From positions 1,674,001 to 1,738,000 of the forward strand of contig SPDT01000003.1 of NCBI GenBank assembly GCA_008477525.1: a stretch of 64,000 bases of DNA, in the 5' to 3' direction. The notes under the pieces were generated by a model. That model had not been told where the DNA came from. It ran no database searches and saw only the letters and a program-made list of their open reading frames with translations. Origin of the DNA: Hypomyces perniciosus. Its lineage: Eukaryota > Ascomycota > Sordariomycetes > Hypocreales > Hypocreaceae. Every line of letters starts with the position of its first letter. Position 1 is the first letter of the stretch. A program made the translations under genes and the position numbers. Positions 46,402 to 57,627 of this stretch are shown here, one piece after another.

Positions 46402-46884
46402 CTACACAAATCCCTGTCTTTCCACAGCACCACTAACTGGCGAAAGCCAGGACATGCGTTCCTTAACATAGAGCTCTACCGCAGGTTTACTAAGCTCAGC
46501 CTTCTCTCGGCCATCCAAAGTCCCTGTTTGTACGAGTGAAAGGTTGGTAAACATCTCCCCGGTGGCCTGCTTATAGATAACCGTACCACAAGTTTCACAA
46601 AAGTAGATTGTCAGATTCATGTCACTCTCGTGCTTTTGAGAGTAGCGCTTGGGATTTCCCGAAGTAATTGTGAAGTTATGGTGGGGCACGCCGATATTGG
46701 AAGTGCCAATCCCGCCGCTTATCTTCTGGCAGGAAAGACAATGACAGAGGGCCTAAAAATGCCATCAGTCAAAGTAGCCTTAAATCAATCAACCATATTG
46801 CCACTAAAGTTTACATACCACTACTGCAGGCTCTCTGGTATATTCGTACTTGATGCTTCCGCACCAACAGCTTCCCGAGGGCAT
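46402..46884 (-). CDS. GFA-domain (glutathione-dependent formaldehyde-activating-like) zinc protein, two exons
   Basis: Exon 1 46819-46884, intron 46753-46818 (66 nt, GTATGT donor, TAG acceptor, phase 0), exon 2 46402-46752: 138 aa, the usual length of a single GFA/Mss4-like domain. Zinc ligands fit the family: C6-x-C8 (CWC), C25-x-C27-x-x-C30 (CHCLSC) and C74-x-x-C77 (FCETCGT). The TSGNPKRYSQKHESD segment and the C-terminal VELYVKERMSWL stretch are also typical of ascomycete members. Fungal relatives are numerous and few have a proven reaction; the name comes from a bacterial enzyme that helps couple formaldehyde to glutathione, so treat the function as open. No signal peptide, so cytosolic. 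It stands alone, with AT-rich repeats on both sides, yet is not mutated. Confidence 0.92.
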
Positions 46885-47699
46885 TTTGGTTGCTTGGAGA
46901 GATCTCAAAAACTTATCTTAGAGGTGTGAAACAAACTCGGGAATTGAAAGAAATTGGATTGAGTTTATGGTGTTTTTTTGTCTCTGCTGGTGGAACCCCT
47001 AGCTTTATGTATCATCAAACACCTTTGCTTCCCATACGCGTGCCAGCCGTCGCTGTGGCGTCAGCATCCCGTCAACATTACGTCAATATCACGCAAACCA
47101 GCATCTTACCAAGACTTAGAGATAGTGGTTACATGTCGTAATACCTATTATTAAGGGAGATAATAGCGTATTAGATAGCATAAAGCTAATTGGCAGTCTT
47201 GCTGAATTGTAGGAATTATTTATGACTTATTGTGGCGGAGCGCGGCACAGCTATATAGAGCATAGAGAGATGGGAAATGAAGCTTGATTCTACAAAAGAG
47301 AATATGCCGTAGTGGCATCGCTATATATGCACATAGGTAATAGTAAAGGAAAGATAAGAGGCGCTGGAAGCGCTGATATTGTCTTACACATCGCTTACGC
47401 GATATATATATCAGCTAATAGCTCCTAAGTCAGCTAACTAGTGCGTGTTAGCGCTTATAGACGAGATAACCCTAGCCTACTCACTCCAATACACCCCCCA
47501 GTTAATAAGGCTATTCCTACTACCTTATTAACTACTATCCTAGTCTATTAATAGTATTGTAATTGAATATCCGCGCTCCTAAAGCTTCCTTTACTTAGTC
47601 AGAAGCTCCTTTATTGTAAATATATATCGATATTCTATAATAGAGGTAAATATAGTATAAGCGCTGTAGTATTATTAAAGTGTAATAATAGAAATTTAA
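46885..47699. other. Upstream region of the GFA gene and spacer
   Basis: Holds the presumed GFA promoter on the minus strand. Plus frames at 46630-46929 and 46890-47141 are antisense to the GFA gene or lack motifs. From about 47140 the sequence turns into mutated repeat DNA. Confidence 0.45.
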
Positions 47700-47872
47700 T
47701 GTCACGGCACCGACCGTGACGCGATGTTGATGCCCTGTCACGTGAGCTCCGGTCACGTGACCAGGCCCCAACGCGTTCCTAGCTATAGCTTTGTGTAGAG
47801 CCTTAAGGCTTTCTCGCTCTCCACGGCACAATAACAATATTTGCCCTGACCTGCCTTTCCGTGCCATAATAG
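47700..47872 (-). repeat. Inverted copy of the LTR-4-associated segment
   Basis: Starts TGTCACGGCACC and runs to CCGTGCCATAATAG. Its minus strand encodes MARKGRSGQILL..RGERESLKAL, matching the plus strand at 40588-40678 (MARKGWLGQVLL..KERKSPKAL) at protein and DNA level. GC-rich with several CACGTGA palindromes and not RIP-mutated, while the 40588 copy is. Probably an LTR end, since it begins TGTCACGG; the short frame is unlikely to be a host gene. Confidence 0.5.
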
Positions 47873-48798
47873 TTTATGCCATCTCTCAACTCGGCTGCGC
47901 TATCGCGAGGTATACGCCTAACCAATCACAAATTCCCCCTCGTTCCCAAACCTATAATAACGCCTCCATAGCCTAGCCCTTATCCCTTAAACCCTATATC
48001 CATAGGAAACCAATTATAAGCGAGATGAATATAGATGCCCTACACCTTGCCCCGCAGCCTAACCTGGCCTAATAGACTTTAGTCTTAGCTATAGAGTTAG
48101 CGCTTTTCCCTTTTCTCCTTAAAACCCTGCAAGAATCCAGCGTTAATAGCGACTGTATACGTTTAATAAATATAATTGTTAGGGATAATGACCTTTATTA
48201 TTAATTCCATCTCCTTAGCTAAGCAATAGAGAAGGGCCTAGCTTAATAAAAAGAATAAAAATAAACCTTTAACTAAGAAATCTTAGAGCAGGCAGCTGAA
48301 AACCAAGACCTTAAAAGCATAAATTAAGGCCTAGGTTAAAGCCTTAAATATAGCCTTATTACTAAACCCTAGAAATAATAACCTATTTGGCCGCTGCTAG
48401 ACTAAAGACCCTAAGCAATTTAATAATAAACAAAAGGATATTACTAAATGTTAGCAAGAATATATTAACTAGCGTTCCTAGATTAATATTACCTTTACAG
48501 GTAACTAGTTAATCTTCTTAACTAAACTTAAAAAGATCCTATATATTACAGGTCTTTTAAAGGGAGATATATATTAACTGCAATAAAGAAACTTTAATAC
48601 TATTGTCGAGAATCCTAATAACCTTGCCTAGTAGTATTAAAAGACTAATACAGTACTTTTTGCCAATCTTAATAGACAGTATAAGACAATTAACCTATCC
48701 TAGAAGGCATTGCAGTTTTTTAATAACCTGTATATATTAAATAAGCCTTTTTAGAACTTTATACTAAAGCTGTTTGCGCTAGGCAGTAAATGCAGTAA
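47873..48798 (+). mobile_element. Gypsy 5' leader and gag remnant
   Basis: Plus-strand translation through TAG/TAA codons at about 48470-48790 reads like the capsid region of fungal gypsy Gag (INREVLYITGLLKGDIY-like, then FANLNRQYKTINLSQKAL, then LNKPFQNFI). It begins next to the LTR-like unit at 47700 and is cut at 48799 by an LTR-2. Stops fit CAG/CAA to TAG/TAA changes. Confidence 0.45.
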
Positions 48799-49024
48799 TG
48801 TCACAGGCTAGGCCATGTCTCCCGGAATCACGACTACGCCGAATCCGGAAATACGACCAATACTAGACCGCTTACCTAATTAGGAAACCACCTCGGCCAC
48901 AACCCTATACGCACAACTATATAACGCATACATAGCTAGTATAGAGCTTCCTTCCTTCAGCTATAGATAGACAATACAGAGGTGCCCTAACTGCGTGCTT
49001 TCCAGTTAGGCTACACCCGTTACA
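48799..49024 (+). repeat. LTR-2 copy (gypsy), solo
   Basis: A 226-bp unit from TGTCACAGGC to CCCGTTACA, the least mutated LTR-2 in the window (with the one at 9983). The flanking five bases differ (AGTAA left, CTATT right), so no target duplication is visible; it may derive from recombination between two insertions. Confidence 0.9.
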
Positions 49025-50713
49025 CTATTACTGCTATTATATGTACTTTTATTTTAATATATATTTCTTTATTTATAATAGGCTGTTCTCAGCTAATTAT
49101 TATATAATATACTAGTATATTAAAATTCCTATATTTCCTTAAATATATCCTATTACTATAGAAAATTATAATAAAATACTGTTTAAAGGTAAAGAGAATT
49201 ACCTATCATTTAATAATAGTATTACTATTTATTTACTGTAAAATATATACTATTGCAAGTTTATTTTCTATTTTTAATTAACTAATTAAAATTATATAAT
49301 ACCTTACTCCCTTTAACTTTATAATATTTAATAATAGTAGCTAATCATTTACTAATAAATTACTGCTTATACTCTTAAATTAATTTAATATTAATAAAAT
49401 TACGTTTTTTTATTCTATATTATTAGTTTTTAAATAATGTTTTTATATAATTAAGTATAAATATTATATCCCGTTATACTTAGAATTAATAGTTTTCTTA
49501 ACTTTAAATATCTCTTTAGCGCTAAAAAAGTAATTTATTAGCTTAAAAGGTTCTCCTTTACAGTTATAATATAGCTTAAAATTTATAATATTAAAAATAT
49601 TATAAATTTTAACAGAAGATAAAAGATAAATTTAATATATTAATCTATTTATTTTAATTTAGCGTTTAATCTAGTAAAAACTAATATACTTTTCAGTAAA
49701 TTCTTTACTAAATTGCTAGAGTTTTAGGTATTTTATAGAGAGTAATACTTAATTGCCTGCAGTAAATTTCTTTTTAAGTCAATAAATATTATACTACTTT
49801 TTATATTCTTTTTAGTTTTATTATAATATTTATTTAGCTATGTTACAAGTAGCTTAAAGCTCTTTTACCTTTATAAAAGTATTAATATAATATTTATAGT
49901 AGGTTAATCTATTATAACCTAAAGTATTAAACTTATAGCTAAGCAATAAAAAAGCTAATAAATAACTAGTTACAGAATATTCAATACTATTATATATAAA
50001 TTAAATAAAAGATATTTTTTGCAGCCAATTATCCTATTATTTACTATAAAAAAATATAAATAATACTTTAAAGCTTAATTCTGCTGTTTAGTCCAACTAT
50101 TAGTTTATAGGTAAAAAGTAATACTAAATCACTATTTACAAGCAAATGAATAACAGAAACTTCGCCAAAATCCAAATTTAAATAATTAATCTCTATTAAA
50201 GACAATTCCTTATAGTATTTTAAAAATTAAATAAATATATTTTATAAAAAGGTTAGCGACTCTGCTGCTTATAATATATACTATTATAAGTATATATAAA
50301 GTATATTTTATATATTAATTAATAATGATAAGAATTATATTATATAAGTATTTGCCTTTATAGTTTAAAATTTCCAGTAAATCTATAATAAAATCTATAG
50401 AAATTTCTTTAAAAAGTCTTTCTAGTATTAATAATAAAGTAAGTTTACTATAAAGTTAATAGGTTCTCGCCTTTATTATCTAATAAATATAATATATAGA
50501 TATATAGCATTTAATATTTTACTTTATACTTTACTAATAAAAGGTTAACATAATATATTTTAAAGTATAATTAACTCTTCAATATTTAATAGTTAAATTA
50601 TTATAAAGTAAGATTAAAATCTTAATATAAAGACCTATTAATATATAAACTCTGCCTTAATAGTAAACTAGTTAATTATTACTAATAACCTAGTTATTAC
50701 TATAAAATATATT
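49025..50713 (-). mobile_element. Gypsy integrase remnant, RIP-degraded
   Basis: On the minus strand at about 50390-50220 the frame reads ISIDFIIDLLEIL, then YNIILIIIN-YIKYTLYI, matching the start of the gypsy integrase core (ISMDFV.DLP...AILVVVDR.TKM..YIP). The rest, to 49025, is AT-rich and unreadable. It is interrupted on its right by the copia element. Confidence 0.5.
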
Positions 50714-51293
50714 TGTTAAAATAACAAGGTTATACTGAACCTCATTTAAGTGCAGCTTCTAGGAAGGTGCACCCAACGCAGTAATAAGGAAACGACTGAG
50801 AGTCTAGTTGGGTTAATAATGGATAAACAATTGAATTGTAACTGAACTAATAGCTAGAAAGCTATAGAATATCTAGTGATGTGCGGCTGGTGTAGAAGTG
50901 ATTGTATAAACAATAGCTTTGTCTTCTACAATAGTCCTCCGATTAGATAATAGGAATGCAGCGGCAGAATTGGGTTCGTGGCCCTGTTCCTATTTTCCGC
51001 AAAATTCATTTGTATGGGAAATCGGCCAAATCGACTCACGGCCATACAAACAGGAAACCATTTTGGTCAGATTTTTCACAATAGCCATTATACCCATTGT
51101 ATTGAGTCTAGGGTAGGCGGGGTAGCTGATCCTAGCTTAATTGTTATCGTTGAGGATAACAGAAATTTCCTGACTTACACCGAAGTTCCTCCGGAACTTG
51201 GTCCTAGCGTCGGGCCTAATTCCGGGTCTAGCCAGAATAGGAAGGTTACCCAATTACACAGAAATCCTTGCTTTTTAGCCCTCCTTTTTAATA
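50714..51293 (-). repeat. 3' LTR-1 of the copia element
   Basis: From TGTTAAAATAAC to TTTTTAATA (terminal CA now TA). Adjoins the polypurine tract of the minus-strand element. Less mutated than the partner LTR at its outer half. Confidence 0.9.
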
Positions 51294-51453
51294 CTCCCTC
51301 TGGAATAGATACTATCCTATATAACTTTAAAGTAGATATAGGATCTAGATATAGGAAAGTAACTAGAATATAAAAAATAAAAAGGATAGTTAATATAGCT
51401 AAAGATAAAATAACAAAGATAGCTAATAGCTATAAAATAGCTAATAGCTATAA

Positions 51454-51841
51454 TGTAACGATCCGGGTTGATTCTCAAGGGATAAACCGAGGTTCGTGGG
51501 TTTATGTTGACAGAGAGGTCAGGGATGAATACTGAGCAGGGTAACGTAGTCACGATTCTGTAGAACAGGCGGTTCTGGTGAATGCAATTGTTAACGACTG
51601 TCTAAGTAACTATACTAAACGATCGTGACTTATCCAGTCTTATATACAAAGGAAATACATAAATGAATGTACTTGGATCGCTTGGATCATGGTGATCCTG
51701 ATAATCCAGGATCACGGTTTCGTACAGTGATCCTTCTTATAGGATCGCGCTCGTAGCCGCGATCCGTCGGTGATTGGTCGGAGGCTCCGACGTTCTGCCG
51801 TGATCCCGTGACCAGGTCTTCGACATGGTCGGGTCGTGACA
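51454..51841 (-). repeat. Solo LTR-3, unmutated, with target duplication
   Basis: A 388-bp unit from TGTAACGATCCGG to GGTCGTGACA, flanked by TATAA at 51449-51453 and 51842-51846. GC-rich, with intact CpG and CpA sites, in sharp contrast to the copia interior around it and to the AT-converted LTR-3 copies at 3142 and 23655. Contains a GATC-rich region with a hairpin (GTGATCCTG at 51692-51700 pairing with CAGGATCAC at 51707-51715). Confidence 0.93.
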
Positions 51842-54800
51842 TATAAGAAGGGTAAGAACCTTAAGTATATACTTTAGGTAAAATTTTGAGATTAAGGAGA
51901 CTTATAAAATTCTTTAATTTTGGACCTGGAAGAGGCTTAGTAAGCCCGTCAGCAACCATTTTACTGGTTTCCAGATAGCTGACTGTAATAACGCTATTTT
52001 TAACCTATTCCCTAATATAATTAAACCGCAACAGAGTATGTTTTATTCGATTATAAAGGGTAGGGTTATTTAAAGTAGAAATAGCACCTTCGTTATCGTT
52101 AAGTAAAGAGATTAGCTGTCTAATTAATCGATCTACCTCTTTATATAGGCCAATAAGCCACTAAATCTCCCTAGTAGCTTCTATAAAAGCTACAAACTCT
52201 GCTTTTAGCATAGAAAGACAGATAGTTAAGCCCCTTTTTGATTTCTAGCTAATTAGCCTATTAGCAACTATAATAACATAGCTATAAATCGATTTACTTA
52301 ATTCTTTATCCCCAGCAAAATCACTATCGCAATAACTAATAGGTATAGGACTAGACTTTTTAGTATATTAAATAGCTAGATTCTGGGTATTATTTAAATA
52401 CTGTAATAGGTTGCGGGCTGCGTTTAAGTGCTCTTTATAAAGGCCTTGAAATTGTCTAGCTAGCCACTAGACTAGAAAGCTGGCATCTACTCGAGTATAA
52501 ATTATTAAGTAGATAATAGTATTAATAATAGCTTGAAAAAGCTTAGTATTAGCTTTATCTAGTTTAGTTATAGTCTTATTAGCTAAAATAAAGGGCTGCA
52601 GGGGTAATTGGATAGGCTTAGAGTTTTAAAGGTTAAAAAACTCTATAGCTTTAATAATATACTATTTCTAGGAAAGCTAAAAAAGGCCTCTTTTTCTATC
52701 CCTAACTATCTAAACCCCTAAAAAGAAAAAGGCAAGGCCTCTATCTTCTATAGTATAGACCTTATTAAAAGCTAGCTTTAGCTGGGCTATAGCTTCTTTA
52801 TCTAGTCTAATAAGAAGACAGTTATCTATATAAGTAATAATAAAAATACTGTTATTTAGATTATAGAGAATAACAGAGTTAGAAATTAAAGGATTATATC
52901 CTAGTTTATTTCCTAAGGCTTATAAAGCCTATTACTATTCTCTAGGGGACTGTTTTAGGCTGTAAAGAGCTTTCTATAACTAAATAACCTAATCTATATC
53001 AGGGTTATAACCCAGCTTTCTAAGAATAGACTTAATCTTAAAGGAAGCTTAACTGGTATAGTCTTTAAATCCTTTAAGGAAGTTAAGGAAAATAGTTTCT
53101 TTAAATATCCTGTTAAGGAATGCACCAATAAAGTCGATTTGTTCGATTTCCCAGTTATAGATAGTGGCTAAGGCTAATAAAAGCTGCCAGGTAAAAGGAA
53201 TAGCTGTTAAGGCAAATGTTTGGTTAAAATCTATTCCTTCTAGTTATTGGAAGCCTTTAGTAACTAGCCTAGCTTTAAATTTAACTATTCTATTATTCTA
53301 GTCTTTTTTAGTCTTTAAAACTAATCGACTAGTAATAGGATTCCTGCCTTTAAGAATACTATTACGCTTAATAAAAGTAAAGGTGTATTATTCGACTAGC
53401 TGGTTAAATTCGCTATAAATCGCTGCTAGCCATTTAGTTTTATTAGGACTATAAAGTACTTGCTTAAGCGTTTAAGGGTCTTGTGCTGCAGTAGCTGGAA
53501 AGGCTAGCTTTTTAATGCTATTATAGAGAAAGTGGGATATATCTATATCTATAGGATCCTCTATAATTGCAGAGTCTTGTATAACTGGTATAGGAATATA
53601 GGTAGGGGGAATAGTAGTGGGTACTCCCTCTAGAATAGGGTTAGGGAGTAAGGGATTAATATCCTGAGAGCTAGGAATTATTTAATTTAATAAATCTAGC
53701 TTTATTTCTCCCTTTAATTCCTTATTATCCTGACCTATAGTAGGCTTTAGGATTTGAAGCTTAAGAATCTTATCTTTATACAGCTTTATAGTTAACGATT
53801 TAAAGACTATATATCTAGTTAGAATATAGATAAAATAGGTATTATTACCTAAAACTGCTAGCAGTCTCCTAGTTTTAGTCTTAGGGGCTAATTTATAGCC
53901 CTTGGCCCTTTGTTTTTGCAGAATAAATACCTTACAATAAGAGCCAATAATCCTATATCTTTGCAGATTAGGCTTATAATCCTTATTAAGGTCTAAGTCT
54001 TTATATAATTCTTGATAAAGGGTGGAGTCCCTATTAATAACAGCTGTATAGTTAATTAATTTAAGAATTGCAGTAATAATAAAATTCTAGAGATATAGTA
54101 GCAAGTTAGCCGCTATAATAGTAGCCTGTAGCCTATTTAATAAAACTCTAATAAAGCGTTTTATTAAACTATTCTGTTTGTGAATGTAAGGGCTACTATA
54201 GGAATATATAATTCCTAAGGAAAAGAACTAGGTTTAAAGTTTTTAATTAATTTCTTTTCTGCTATTGTAATGAAATTCCTTAAAATACCGGTTATACTGC
54301 GTTTTCAGGCTATTTATAAAGCCTTATATAGTAGCTAAAAGGGTAGGTCCACTATAATCTCTTAAAAGGAATAGCTACCTATATTTTGATTTTCTATTGA
54401 TAATTAGAAGACTAATAGGGGCTTTATTATAAGGCACTGGCTTTATAGAGAAAGTATTAGCTTTTAGACGATCTAGAGAGGCTAGTGGATCAGGAATTGG
54501 CTTTAAATAAAGCCTCTTAATAGCTTTTCCTTTATTATACACTAGGCAATAGAATTTAGTCTCTTTAATAGAATTAAAGTTAAAAATTCTAGTAGTTATT
54601 TTAGCTGTCTTTTTTAGCAGACTTAAGCTAATATAACCTAGTCTTTTATACTATAAAAGGGCTAGCTTCAGTACCTTATGGCTAGTATTATTAATAATAG
54701 TATCTCCCTCTAGTTTAATTGGCTTAATAACCTCTAGATCTTTAGTAATAGAGGATTCCCTAGGCATACAGGGCCTTTCCTCTATAAAGGTATCCTCTAT

Positions 54801-57030
54801 AGGCTTATTCCCCCCTATTTCCTTAGGCAATAAGGGTATATAGGGCCCTTAATCCTTTACTTAGCCTAGGGTTTTAGGGAGTTTAGAAAGATCTTTTCCT
54901 TTAGGATTATTCTTTTTAATAAGCCTAGGACTAGATCTTATTGGTTGTTTTTTTAAAGCTGTTGCTTCTAGAATAGCTATATATTCCTTAGCCTTTTCCT
55001 TGTTAATAGCAGGAATTTGAACCTGTATAGAGCTATAAGCTCTATAGCTATTTATATAGCTATATAGTATGGTATATCCTTTAATAGTAAGGAAAAAACT
55101 ATATTTTAAGGGATTTAGTAGCTTTATTAGCTGTATTAACTTCGTAAAAAGAGTATTATACTGAATATATCCTCTAGCTTAATAATGCCTTAAACCATTT
55201 ATAAGGTTAATATCTAGCTATAGGCAAAAGAGGGTATTTAATAATATTATCTTTTTACAGTTATTATCTTTATTAAGGATATTAAAAGTGGCTATACCTA
55301 TTCCTTTAAGTGTAATAGGACCCTTATTAATGTAAATAACGCCTAGTTCCCTGTTTTTAGGTTTATAGTCTGTAAACTATTTCCTAGAATTAACTATATA
55401 AACTGTAGATCTAGTATTATATAATAGACTATCTTGAATCGGAAGTTTAAAGGGTTTAGGTTTTTTAGAAGATTTAGAAGGCTTAAAAGGTTTTTTGCCT
55501 TTTTTAGTGTTTAGGGCTTATAGAAGATCTAGATTACTATCTAAACTACTAATAGATTTAGTAAAAGACTTTTCTAATAGCTTTTCTAAGCTATGCCCTC
55601 TAGTAGCTAGATAATATATACTAGCAAAAGCAGAATTATCTATAGCTTGCTTCTAGTTTTATTGATTTTTCTGATTCTTTTAATTTCCTTGATTCTTTTA
55701 ATTTCCCTTCCTTTTTTAGGAATTAAAAGCTGGCTTTTAATTGGGGGATTTAGAAGGCTTTAAGGCTTTATTAACTTTATATGCAGTAAAAGATAGATTT
55801 TTAGTTTCTTTTAATATATCTGCTATAAGAAACTGAATATTAAAACCTTTAGTAGATTGCCTAATAGCTTTACTAGATCTAATAGTTCCTTTAATTCGTT
55901 CAGCCTATTAAGGAAAAGTCTTTTCTAAGGCATTTAAATATTGATTTACTTGGTCTAGTATATTAATATTAACCTTTAAAATAGCTAGTTTAGTTAATAA
56001 GCTGTTAAAAGTGGCATTAAATTTAGCTAAAGATCCTTTATAATTACTGTAATTTAATAAGTAAAATTCCCTATAAAGGGAATCTCTCTGTAAAATATTA
56101 AAGTAGCTATATTATCTCTTTAATGCTAAAAATGCTTCTTTTAAGCTTTAAATCCAAGTAATAGATACAGCAGGAATAGCTGTTAAGCTATCTTTAATTA
56201 GTATAAGTAATAGGGCCTATTCTGGATTAGATAAGGAATCAGTAACTATAGGATTTTCTATAAAAGTATAGTAATCTATAGCCTTTAGCATAATACTTAA
56301 AGACTGTTTCTACTGATTAAAATTATTAGGGCCTATTAGCTTATAGCTTTTTAGAAAGCTATAGACCTTTTTTAATGCCTTTTTAATAAGACTACTATTT
56401 AAAGTAAAAATAATAGTCTGGGGTTAAGGAATAGATATAAATAGAACCTAGACTGGTATAGGAATAAGAGTAGGAGCTTGTATTGGCACTGAAATAGGGG
56501 CTATAGGGTTAACTTATATTAAACTAGTAGTCTGTTATTAAAGCCCTAATATAGCAGCAGCTAGGCTAGCTAAAGTATTAGATAACTGAGTTATAGTGTT
56601 ATTCTAACCCTTTAACTGTACCTTTACTGTCTTAGTTAAAGCCCTCTATGCCTAAAGCTCTTGTTGTATATTCTATACCTAAATAAATAGATCCCTTTAC
56701 TACTAGGGAGAGCTGTTATCTTTAATTGAGGAAATAGGGCTGCTAGGAGCCTTAATAGGTCGACTTATACTGCTAATGTCAGACCTATATCCTATAAAAA
56801 TAGGGAATATACTATATAGTATATAGAAAATGTAATATAAGTAGTATTACTATAACTGTAATAGTATTTACAGTAGAAGCTTAGGAATAGCTTCTGGTAG
56901 CTAAAATCCAAGAATACTGATATAAGCATTAGGATAAGTACTGTAAAAGCCCGCTATGAGTGCTGTAGTAGCGCTAGGGGAAGTGCTGTAACTACTAGAA
57001 AAATCTACTAATAGAGACCTAAGGAAAACT

Positions 57031-57047
57031 CTCCCGGGCTTATAACC
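57031..57047 (-). other. Copia primer-binding site, half-tRNA type
   Basis: Directly inside the 5' LTR the minus strand reads GGTTATAAGCCCGGGAG. It is complementary, apart from RIP-type changes, to the anticodon stem-loop of eukaryotic initiator tRNA-Met (..GGGCUCAUAACC..). Copia-type elements prime from such an internal tRNA fragment instead of the tRNA 3' end. Confidence 0.65.
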
Positions 57048-57627
57048 TATTAAAATAACAAGGTTATACTGAACCTTATTTATATATAGCTTCTAGGAAG
57101 CTGCATATAATACAGCAATAAGGAAACGACTGAGAGTTTAATTGGGTTAACAATGGATAAACAATTAAATTGTAACTGAACTAATAGCTAGAAAGCTATA
57201 GAATATCTAGTGATGTGCGGCTGGTGTAGAAGTGATTGTATAAACAATAGCTTTGTCTTCTACAATAGTCCTCCGACTAGACAATAGGAATGCGGCGACA
57301 GAATTGGGTTCGTGGCCCCGTTCCTATTTTCCGCAAAATTCATTTATATGGGAAATCGGCCAAATCGACTCACGGCTATACAAACAGGAAACCATTTTAG
57401 TCAGATTTTTCACAATAGCCGTTGTGGCCATTGTATTGAGTCTAGGGTAGGCGGGGTAGCTGGTCCTAGCTCAATTGTTATCGTTGAAGATAACAGAAAT
57501 TTCCTAACTTACACCGAAGTTCCTCCGGAACTCGGTCCTAGCGTCGGGCCTAATTCCGGGTCTAGCCAGAATAGGAAGGTTACCCAAATACACTAAAATC
57601 CTTACTTTTTAGCCCTCCTTTTTAACA
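57048..57627 (-). repeat. 5' LTR-1 of the copia element
   Basis: 580 bp from TATTAAAATAAC to TTTTTAACA. Its inner ~80 bp carry more C-to-T/G-to-A changes than the 3' copy (for example AAGCTGCATATAATACAGC against AAGGTGCACCCAACGCAG). Confidence 0.9.

Larger units (their letters stand above)
50714..57627 (-). mobile_element. Full-length Ty1/copia retrotransposon, RIP-inactivated
   Basis: Two 580-bp LTRs (50714-51293 and 57048-57627) enclose a minus-strand copia. From the 5' side (right) are a primer-binding site at 57031-57047, Gag (about 56770-55700), the protease site (55404-55418, former DTGST, now NTRST), integrase, reverse transcriptase (52818-52832, former YIDD or YVDD, now YIDN) and RNase H ending in the signature VADGLTKPLP (about 51936-51965). 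The purine run CCAGAGGGAG (minus strand, 51294-51303) adjoins the 3' LTR as expected. Domain order protease-integrase-RT-RNase H is diagnostic for copia. In-frame stops are mostly TAG/TAA at former Gln/Trp codons. It holds a younger solo LTR-3 at 51454-51841. The flanks (ATATT and CTTTA) do not form a target duplication, so one end may have recombined. Confidence 0.92.

Noticed and set aside
48794..49029. Target duplication around the LTR-2 at 48799-49024
   Set aside because: Flanks are AGTAA and CTATT, which do not match; other LTR-2 copies have perfect 5-bp duplications.
50919..51373. 65-131-aa frames in the copia LTRs (also at 44, 25661 and 57253)
   Set aside because: They recur only within LTR-1 copies and carry no motif; conservation reflects LTR identity, not coding.
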